This document shows, piece by piece, positions 18,004 through 24,405 of a stretch of DNA of 64,000 nucleotides. Within the stretch, counting starts at the first letter, position 1. Every line of letters starts with the position of its first letter. Origin of the DNA: Enhygromyxa salina (lineage in GTDB: Bacteria > Myxococcota_A > Polyangia > Nannocystales > Nannocystaceae); contig NZ_JMCC02000021.1 in NCBI RefSeq assembly GCF_000737335.2, positions 106,258 through 170,257 on the forward strand, in the 5' to 3' direction. A program made the position numbers and the translations under genes. Below the pieces are notes generated by a model, which saw nothing but the letters and a program-made list of their open reading frames with translations, did no database searches and was not told the DNA's origin.

Positions 18004-18975
18004 TCATGACAGGAGCTGCATCAGCTGCTCCGCCAAGCGCTGAACCGACAAGGGCGAGGATCCCTCGGCCTTGTTGTTCACGATCATGAACGCCGGCTTG
18101 CTGCTGCGGGCGATCATGTTTGCGTAGGCCAGTCGCACCTGCGGGTGTTCGTCGACCAGCTGATCGAAGGGCGCGTAGGCTTCGCGCGCCGACTCGTAGT
18201 TGTGGTGGCGCGCGAGCATCCAGCGCATCACCAGGGCCGGGCGATCGGTCCCGCCGCTGACCTCCCACTGCTTGTGGACGTCCGGCATGCCCGGCAGCTC
18301 GGCCACGCAGTGGGTCGCGCCCGCGCGCTCGAGCGCGCTGACGTAGCGGGGCGTGAGCAGGTCGGGGTTGCGGATCTCGACCGCGTACTGCGGCCCCTTT
18401 GGCAGCGCCTCGAGGAACTCGCCCAGCCGATGCGCGAAGCTCTTGGGCCCGCCGGGCACGCTCTGGGCCGGGAACTGAAACAGCAGCACCCCTGCGTGGC
18501 GGCCGAGCCCCTGCATGTACGGGTTGACCACGACTTCGGTCGCGTAGGTGGGCTCGAGGAACAGCTCGTTGCGCTGGCCCGCGCGGCCGCGATGCCACGA
18601 GCGGTTCGAGAACCTGACCGTCGTGCACTCCGCGTGGGCTTTGACGAGCAGGCGGAAGTCGTCGGGCAGGCCCTGGCTCAGGGCGGCCAGTTGGTCCGCG
18701 CGCATCGGCGCGTAGTAGGTGCGGTCGAGCCCAACCGTGCGAAACAGGGGGTGGTTGGCGTAGGTGGTCAGGCCTTGCTTGGCGATCACGCGCTGGCTGG
18801 CGGCGCGATCCCAGACGAGATCGGTCCAGCCCGCGAAGCTCCACGACGACGTGCCCATGCGCAGGTGCTGCGGCAGCTGACGGCCGAGCTCGTGGATCTG
18901 CGACGGGAGCTCGGCGAGGCCCAGGCCGGCAGGGCGCGATCGGTGGGTGCCGAACATATCGAGCTGGTCGGGCAC
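18004..18975 (-). CDS. DUF72 family protein
   Basis: The 323-residue cytoplasmic protein belongs to the DUF72 (YecE) TIM-barrel family. Signs are MGTSSWSFAGW near residue 40, the TTYANHPLFRTVGLDRTYY segment, DFRLLVKAHAECT, and YAVEIRNPDLLTP near the middle. The C-terminal VNNKAEGSSPLSV segment is also typical. The biochemical activity of the family is not settled. The start is taken as GTG 18975; ATG 18957 (MFGTHRSR) is the alternative. It is convergent with the DUF1552 gene, eight bases apart. Confidence 0.87.
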   Translation of the reverse strand: MPDQLDMFGTHRSRPAGLGLAELPSQIHELGRQLPQHLRMGTSSWSFAGWTDLVWDRAASQRVIAKQGLTTYANHPLFRTVGLDRTYYAPMRADQLAALSQGLPDDFRLLVKAHAECTTVRFSNRSWHRGRAGQRNELFLEPTYATEVVVNPYMQGLGRHAGVLLFQFPAQSVPGGPKSFAHRLGEFLEALPKGPQYAVEIRNPDLLTPRYVSALERAGATHCVAELPGMPDVHKQWEVSGGTDRPALVMRWMLARHHNYESAREAYAPFDQLVDEHPQVRLAYANMIARSSKPAFMIVNNKAEGSSPLSVQRLAEQLMQLLS

Positions 18976-19036
18976 CTGCCGAGAGTACCGCGATCACGTC
19001 GCGCTGGATCGGCGCTCGTGGCGGTGGGCTTGGCGG

Positions 19037-19525
19037 CTAGCCGTCCGAGGACGTGTGGTCGTGAACGATCAGCCAGGGCCCGGCGCGTCGCTCGAGGATC
19101 ACCGAGAACACGCCCGAGCCAGCTTCTGGGGTGTCACTGAGCGCCCACCGCCCCAGCACGATCGCCGCGTCCGCGCACTGCCCGAGCGGCCGCACGTCGA
19201 GGATCTCGAACGCCAGCGTGCCCATGGTCTCGCGGGCCTCGCCGTAGCGCGCGCGGTACTTGTCGCGGGTCTCGTCGAAGCCCTGGCGGATCTTTGCGCC
19301 CGACGTGAACAGCAGGGCGCTGGAGCGCTCGTAGCCGGCCAGGAAGCCGTCGAGGTCCCCCCGGTTCCAGGCGGCGCGCTGGGTCTCGAGCACGGCGACC
19401 ACCGCGGCCTCGTCGTATGCGCCGTCGCAGCTGGGCGGCGCTGCCGGGGAGGGTGTGGTTGCGCAGCCGGTCGCCAGGACCAGGCTGGCAGCGGTCAGGC
19501 TTGCGTGTATGATGCGGCCGCTCAT
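19037..19525 (-). CDS. NTF2/SnoaL-like lipoprotein
   Basis: The 162-residue protein starts MSGRIIHASLTAASLVL and has a lipobox ending ATGC near residue 21. The mature part has the DUF4440/SnoaL-like pattern: a helix VLETQRAAWNRGDLDGFLAGY, GFDETRDKYRARY, and a C-terminal strand ERRAGPWLIVHDHTS. These NTF2-fold proteins bind or modify small ligands, but no active-site assignment is possible here. Its ATG (19523-19525 on the minus strand) overlaps the ATG of the divergent membrane-protein gene at 19524. Confidence 0.8.
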   Translation of the reverse strand: MSGRIIHASLTAASLVLATGCATTPSPAAPPSCDGAYDEAAVVAVLETQRAAWNRGDLDGFLAGYERSSALLFTSGAKIRQGFDETRDKYRARYGEARETMGTLAFEILDVRPLGQCADAAIVLGRWALSDTPEAGSGVFSVILERRAGPWLIVHDHTSSDG

Positions 19526-19931
19526 GAGCAAGAAAGTGCCAGAGAACACGCGGCTGCGCGCGCGCGAGATGTTCTTCGTGTTTCTTGGCGTCGCCACTGG
19601 GGCCGCGCTTGCCGTGCTCTGGTTTCGGCTGGTCCCGGAGCTGATGCAGCACAAGGGGCTGGGGGTGGAGTCGCTGAGCGGGCTGGGGCGCGTGGTGATG
19701 CACCCGGTGTTCGAGGTGCCGGTGTTGCTGGGGGGGATCGTGCTGCTGGCGGCGGGGGTTGCTACGCGGGTGTCCAGCGGGAAGGACAAGGCTACCTGGA
19801 TCATGGCCGCGGGGTCGGTGGTGATGTTCGGGATGCTGCTGCTGAGCGTGAATGCTGTGTATGATCCGGTGTTCCTGGTCGGCGAAGGGGACGCGGGGCC
19901 TGCGGAGGTTGAGGTTGGGGTTGAGGAGTGA
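19524..19931 (+). CDS. Small membrane protein
   Basis: The 135-residue protein has three probable membrane helices, near residues 13-32 (MFFVFLGVATGAALAVLWF), 58-80 (FEVPVLLGGIVLLAAGVA) and 90-110 (WIMAAGSVVMFGMLLL). It ends in an acidic Glu/Val tail. No family is recognised. The start MSKKVPEN at 19524 overlaps the start codon of the divergent lipoprotein; in-frame ATGs at 19509 and 19512 would extend it slightly and overlap that gene further. Confidence 0.65.
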   Translation: MSKKVPENTRLRAREMFFVFLGVATGAALAVLWFRLVPELMQHKGLGVESLSGLGRVVMHPVFEVPVLLGGIVLLAAGVATRVSSGKDKATWIMAAGSVVMFGMLLLSVNAVYDPVFLVGEGDAGPAEVEVGVEE

Positions 19932-19980
19932 GAATTGGCTTGCGGGTCGGGGGGGGCGGTGGTAGTTGAGTCGGCCGTAA

Positions 19981-20053
19981 GCGGGAGTAACTCAGTTGGT
20001 AGAGTGTCAGCTTCCCAAGCTGAATGTCGCGGGTTCGAATCCCGTCTCCCGCT
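19981..20053 (+). tRNA. tRNA-Gly (anticodon CCC)
   Basis: A complete cloverleaf is visible: acceptor GCGGGAG/CTCCCGC, D arm ACTC...GAGT, anticodon stem TCAGC/GCTGA with loop TTCCCAA (anticodon CCC), and T arm GCGGG-TTCGAAT-CCCGT. The discriminator is T and CCA is not encoded. A terminator follows directly. Confidence 0.96.
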
Positions 20054-20061
20054 CTCTTGAA

Positions 20062-20087
20062 CCCCGCGCAGCGGGTTTTTTGTTTTT
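20062..20087 (+). terminator. Rho-independent terminator of tRNA-Gly
   Basis: CCCGC-GCA-GCGGG stem-loop followed by TTTTTTGTTTTT, ten bases after the tRNA end. Confidence 0.88.
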
Positions 20088-20175
20088 CACGGTCAAGGTT
20101 TGGCCCGGGTGGGGCCCGGGTTCAAATGGCTGGGTGGCCCCGTCCCAGTGCTGGAAGACCGGGGCGGCTGCTCGC

Positions 20176-20430
20176 CTACTCGACTTCGAGCAGGTCAACC
20201 AGGCACACGTTGAAACTCGGCCAGGCTGCTCGCCTCGGCGTCGGCGAGCGGGTCAGGTGGTCGAGTTCAAACCGCCGGAGCAGATCGCCGACGAAGGGGC
20301 CTTCACCGTCTCGGCCGATAGGTTCACCCGGCCGGACCCGCCCCGCGGTGGGGGGGTCGGCGAGGTAGCGAAGACCTTCCCCGATGAACGCGAGCAGGTC
20401 CCGAAGGGTAGGGCACTGGTGCTGGCGCAC
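20176..20430 (-). other. Possible degenerate ORF in the tRNA-flanking gap
   Basis: Between the tRNA terminator and the gene at 20543 there is no convincing intact gene. On the minus strand an 84-codon frame reads LRDLLAFIGEGLRYLADPP and PIGRDGEGPFVGDLLRRFEL, which looks like real protein sequence, but it has no clear ribosome site and its 3' part looks random. It may be the remnant of a decayed gene. Nothing else was seen in 20088-20542. Confidence 0.25.
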
Positions 20431-20542
20431 AGCGACGGTGAGAGCGCCCGCCTCCAGCGACGTGTTGGGGCTTGGGTGTGCCAGTGAGGATACGGGTTCG
20501 TCATCTCCAGATGGGGCAGATGAGGAGGGGACTCCGAATACT

Positions 20543-21055
20543 ATGACCTTTTCACGACTACGCTTCGTTCATGCTCGGAACTCACCCTCGCTATATGAAG
20601 GGATGGATAGGCCAAGGGTCGGCCATCATGTCGAAGTTCCAGAACCCTTGCTGGTCCAGGCATTCGCTGTGGAGCGGCTCACTCCCGAGCGCGTAGGGGG
20701 GGGTGTTCGAGCATTTCTCGACGAGCTAAATGGCTTTGGGCCCCACGAACTGCTCGCGCTCGGAGTAGTCGATGGTTTTGAATGGGAGTCGCTTGGGTAC
20801 GACGTCGGGGAGACTACGGACCGTGCCTGGTCGGCGATCGCACACCGAAGTGAACTGCTTCCCACCATGGAGGTCGAACACTGGAATGCGATTCTCAACC
20901 AACACGGGCTATTTGACAATCACGACGATGCCGCGCACTTTCTGACCCGCTATCTCGAGTGCGATGATCCGGATCGCGGCTGGGTTGAAGATGGTTGGAC
21001 GGACGATCCGGAGTACTATGCCGTCGTCAAGATCTCTCGCTTGCGAGTCTCCTAA
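20543..21055 (+). CDS. Hypothetical protein
   Basis: The 170-residue acidic protein starts MTFSRLRFVHARNSPSLYEG. The start is supported by GAGGAGGGG about 12 bases upstream (20522-20530). It has no signal peptide, membrane helix or recognised motif; the C-terminal half is rich in Asp, Trp and Glu (DDPDRGWVEDGWTDD). Base composition is noticeably less GC-rich than the chromosome genes before the tRNA. Its position between a tRNA and the vgrG cluster is typical of accessory DNA, and an immunity-like role is possible but cannot be supported. Confidence 0.55.
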   Translation: MTFSRLRFVHARNSPSLYEGMDRPRVGHHVEVPEPLLVQAFAVERLTPERVGGGVRAFLDELNGFGPHELLALGVVDGFEWESLGYDVGETTDRAWSAIAHRSELLPTMEVEHWNAILNQHGLFDNHDDAAHFLTRYLECDDPDRGWVEDGWTDDPEYYAVVKISRLRVS

Positions 21056-21105
21056 TTACAGGGCGGGTTGTCCTGAGCCTGCTTTGTCGTCTTCGCTGAC
21101 CAGGC

Positions 21106-21396
21106 TCAGGAGCAGAAATAGTTGGACCGAGTCGATTTTTCTCCCACGTTCGCCCCCTGTGCCGATTTGCGCAGTCGCATCAGCTCGAACTCGAGGTGTG
21201 CGGACGCTAGCGGACGCTTGTTCCACCATCCAGCACCGTCAGGGCGTGCGAGTGCGCCGATCCTGGTGGCCAGGCTGCGGGGCCGGGGCTTGGCACCCGG
21301 TTCTGGTTCGTCCCACAGCTCCCGGACCTTGACCGCGAGCTGCTCGATTGAGCGATATCCGGCGTTCTTGCACAGTTGCTTTGGATCGAGCGTCAT
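21106..21396 (-). CDS. Short hypothetical protein, possibly truncated
   Basis: A 96-residue product starting MTLDPKQLCKNAGYRSIEQ is predicted; longer in-frame starts up to 21459 exist. The opening helices (LCKNAGYRSIEQLAVKVREL) resemble the beginning of a DNA-binding or adaptor domain, and WWNKRPLASAHLEFELM is a second helix pair. The polar tail ends abruptly, which suggests a shortened copy of a longer protein. No family is recognised. It faces the orphan gene at 20543 across 50 bases. Confidence 0.4.
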   Translation of the reverse strand: MTLDPKQLCKNAGYRSIEQLAVKVRELWDEPEPGAKPRPRSLATRIGALARPDGAGWWNKRPLASAHLEFELMRLRKSAQGANVGEKSTRSNYFCS

Positions 21397-21544
21397 GGGG
21401 TCCCGGCGGGCTAGCGACCAGTCTCGCACCATCCCGTCCGGGGCGCACCGCTGATGCACTGGCGCACCGGTGCATCACCGATGCACCCGCGTTTGCCCAC
21501 GTGTTCGTGTGACTTCAGCCTGCACCAAGGACCTGGAGAGCACG

Positions 21545-21898
21545 ATGACGAACAAGAGCACGACATGCATGGGCAAGATCTCGGGGCGGCCCTTGACCGA
21601 ATACACGACGATGTCAGAAGCGAACGAAGCCGCAGCCTACGTCGACCGAACCCACGGGAACGAGATGGTGGCCTACCGCTGCCAGCGATGTCACATGTGG
21701 CACCTTGGCACCGCTGAGCGCCATACCCCGAGTCAACCGTGCGGCGTGTGCGTCGGAGGCAATGGTCAGCCAAAGCAAAGCTACCGGAGCGAGGCAGAGG
21801 CCGAGCGCCGCGCCAAGATCCTGGGACGTGAGCGTCGGGTGTATCTGCGCAGCTATTCATGTCCCCACGGAGATGGCTGGCACCTCACCAAAGGCTGA
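21545..21898 (+). CDS. Small protein with duplicated zinc-ribbon-like units
   Basis: The 117-residue protein starts MTNKSTTCMGKISG, with GGAG about seven bases upstream. Two related halves are visible. The first has SEANEAAAYVDR, then YRCQRCHMWHLG. The second has SEAEAERRAKILGR, then YSCPHGDGWHLTKG. Between them is CGVCVG. The Cys/His pattern (CxxC and C-H) suggests zinc binding, though the second unit has lost one Cys. Similar YRCxxC-WHLG proteins are found on phages and mobile elements. The role is unknown. Confidence 0.6.
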   Translation: MTNKSTTCMGKISGRPLTEYTTMSEANEAAAYVDRTHGNEMVAYRCQRCHMWHLGTAERHTPSQPCGVCVGGNGQPKQSYRSEAEAERRAKILGRERRVYLRSYSCPHGDGWHLTKG

Positions 21899-22063
21899 GC
21901 ACACTTCCGTGTCCATGCTGGTGGGACCTATCCCGCAAGCTCGGAACGGGGGGTCACTCACCCATCGCCGCGCCTCGTTGGGCGAACAATACGCAGCACG
22001 AAAGAATTCGCGGTCAGGCTGCGAACGCTTGCGGCGCGGCGACGACTGCATCACCAGGCGATC

Positions 22064-24394
22064 ATGGATGAGACATCAGTAATTGTGGGGTTGAGCCTGG
22101 CGAGTTCAATCGATGAAGGTTGGCGCGTGCTCGGCCTGCACCTGAGCGAGCGGCTGGGCGAGCCCTTCGAGCTGCGTCTACGCCTGGCGAGCCACCTCTA
22201 CGCCGAGCCGAGCGAGCTGCTTGGGACGCCGATCTCGATCACGGTCTCTCGCGCCGAGCTCCAACGTCAGATCACGGGCGTTGCCGCGCGGGTTGAAGAC
22301 GGCGCCATCCAAGGCGATGAGCTTCACACCACGATCACGATTACTCCCGCCCTGACCGCGCTCGCACAGCGCCACACCAGCCGGATCTTCTCTGAAATGA
22401 GCGTGGCCGAGATCCTCACCAAGGTTCTCGAGCCGGGCCTCGGCGCCTATGGTCAGGATCTCGACATCGCGGTCAGCGATGCACGGGTGCGTGAGCACAC
22501 CGTTCAGTTTCGGGAAACCGACTTCGACTTCGCGCACCGGCTGATCGAAGAGGAGGGCTTCATCTATCGGTTCGAGAACGTCGATGGTGTCGAGACGATG
22601 CTGATCCGTGACGACGGCACCTGTGACTACGAGCCGTTGCGTTCTGTTGGCAACCAGGATGGCCTGGTCGCGCTCCGGCTCGTGGCTGGTGATGCCGGCC
22701 TCACCGAGGAGCTGCGCAGCTTCGAGCGGACCTCCTCGCTGCGGCCCACGGTCGCCCGGACCCTGGTCTACGGCTGGCTCGATCCGGAGCCCCTGCTCGA
22801 GCTCGAGGACGGCTCCGCGCGCGAACTCGCCACGGCCAATGGCGCGGCGCTCGAGCCCGAGCGCGAGGACTATCGTCACGAGACGCCTACCGACCGCCAC
22901 GGCTATCGCAGCGCTCCACCTGAGACCAGCGCGCTCGAGGCCAACCTCGCCCTGCGGCGCGCGGTCCACCAGCGCGACGCCGTCGTCTGTGTGGCCACGG
23001 GGACCACGAGCCAGGTTCGCCCGGGTAACCTGTTCGAGCTGTTTGATCACCCCCAGCCGGAGTTGGCGGGGGAGTACCTCGTGGTCGCGGTCGAGCACCG
23101 CTACGGCGGCTTCTCGGCCGGGGCCGAGGCCGACGGCTATCACAATCGCATCGAGTGTGTGCCCGCCAGCGTCGAGTGGCGACCGGCGCGGACCCGGCCG
23201 CAGCCGCAGATCGCTGGTGTCCACACGGCGACGGTCGTGGGCGCGCCTGGCGAGGAGATTCACACGGACGAGCACGGCCGGGTCAAGGTCCAGTTTCATT
23301 GGGATCGACGCCGTCGCTACAGCGAGGAGAGCTCGTGCTTCGTGCGTGTGGTTCAGCCGTGGGCTGGTAATAATTGGGGCTCGCTGTTCTTGCCGCGCGT
23401 GGGCATGGAGGTCACGGTCGTGTTCGTGGACGGCGATCCGGATCGGCCGATCGTGACTGGGTGCCTCTACAACGGGGCCAACCGGCCGCCTTACTCGCTG
23501 CCGGGTGATCGGACCAAGAGCACGATCAAATCGTCGAGCTCGCCGGGCGGGGGTGGGTTTAATGAGTTGCGCTTCGAGGACGCGGCCGGGTGCGAGGAGA
23601 TCTACCTACACGCGCAGTGTAACCTCAACGAGGTGGTGCTCGCCAATCACTCTACGAGCGTGGGCAACGATCACACCCGACACATTCACGGCAGCCAGTG
23701 CCTGACCGTCGACGGGAGCCGGAGCGTGTTTGTGGGTGGGGATCACGACGAGACGATCAAGGGGGACGAGGAACGCTGCGTGGAGGGGAACATCACCGAG
23801 AACGTGCTCGGCGGGGTCACACGGCACATCGTCGGGAAACTCGATGAGACGGTTGATGGGGGGGAGTGTCGGGTGGTCAATGGGGATCGGAGTGAGACGA
23901 TCAATGGCGGGTGGAGTTACAATGTCAATGGGGCGGCAGTGGAATTCGTGTCGGGAGACATGGTAGAGGAAATTTCTGGGAACACCTCCACCACGGTGAA
24001 AGGTAACGTTACATTGATGGCAAACGGTGACGTTAAGGAAATTGTCGGCGGGAACTGCTCTCTCGATGTTGCAGGTAGCTTTACAGTTGCAGCTCCGTCT
24101 GGGATTAGGGTCATAGATGCGGCACAAACACAATGGTATCTTGCAGCCTTCGATAGTGTCGAAGGGAGCTATAATACGCTTCGGGGGCGATCTGTGAATG
24201 TCGCAGGCCTGAAAACTGACGTCACGGGCGTGAATCTGGCCGCCTTCGGCGCAAAGATACACATGAGTGGCCTGAAGATCGATGTGGCCGGGTGCGTTTA
24301 TGGAACCAAGACGCAAAGCATCCAAACGCTTGTCAACGATGTCAATTTTGTTATGTGTAAATTGATTGCGTCGGGATTGTTCACAATTTTCTGA
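22064..24394 (+). CDS. vgrG: Type VI secretion tip protein VgrG
   Basis: The 776-residue protein is a VgrG (TssI) that forms the trimeric tip of the T6SS needle. The N-terminal half matches the gp27-like domain (FRETDFDFAHRLIEEEGFIY near residue 150). The gp5-like OB region follows (HTDEHGRVKVQFHWDRR near residue 404, and VVQPWAGNNWG, LPRVGMEVTVVFVDGDPDRP). The C-terminal beta-helix is made of short repeats such as GNITENVLGG, GDRSETINGG and GNVTLMANGD (residues about 550-680). The last 150 residues are diverged and their DNA is clearly less GC-rich than the rest. It leads a cluster of effector-loading genes. Confidence 0.95.
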   Translation: MDETSVIVGLSLASSIDEGWRVLGLHLSERLGEPFELRLRLASHLYAEPSELLGTPISITVSRAELQRQITGVAARVEDGAIQGDELHTTITITPALTALAQRHTSRIFSEMSVAEILTKVLEPGLGAYGQDLDIAVSDARVREHTVQFRETDFDFAHRLIEEEGFIYRFENVDGVETMLIRDDGTCDYEPLRSVGNQDGLVALRLVAGDAGLTEELRSFERTSSLRPTVARTLVYGWLDPEPLLELEDGSARELATANGAALEPEREDYRHETPTDRHGYRSAPPETSALEANLALRRAVHQRDAVVCVATGTTSQVRPGNLFELFDHPQPELAGEYLVVAVEHRYGGFSAGAEADGYHNRIECVPASVEWRPARTRPQPQIAGVHTATVVGAPGEEIHTDEHGRVKVQFHWDRRRRYSEESSCFVRVVQPWAGNNWGSLFLPRVGMEVTVVFVDGDPDRPIVTGCLYNGANRPPYSLPGDRTKSTIKSSSSPGGGGFNELRFEDAAGCEEIYLHAQCNLNEVVLANHSTSVGNDHTRHIHGSQCLTVDGSRSVFVGGDHDETIKGDEERCVEGNITENVLGGVTRHIVGKLDETVDGGECRVVNGDRSETINGGWSYNVNGAAVEFVSGDMVEEISGNTSTTVKGNVTLMANGDVKEIVGGNCSLDVAGSFTVAAPSGIRVIDAAQTQWYLAAFDSVEGSYNTLRGRSVNVAGLKTDVTGVNLAAFGAKIHMSGLKIDVAGCVYGTKTQSIQTLVNDVNFVMCKLIASGLFTIF

Positions 24395-24405
24395 TTTGAG
24401 ATCAC

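Noticed and set aside
20007..20198. Minus-strand frame ending ETGFEPATFSLGS across tRNA-Gly
   Set aside because: This peptide is a well-known artefact of translating the antisense of a tRNA; the plus strand holds a perfect cloverleaf.
21922..21937. Possible -24/-12 promoter ahead of vgrG (TGGGACC-TATC-CCGCA)
   Set aside because: Spacing of GG and GC is correct, but only about eight of twelve consensus positions match and the preferred TT is CC; too weak to claim.
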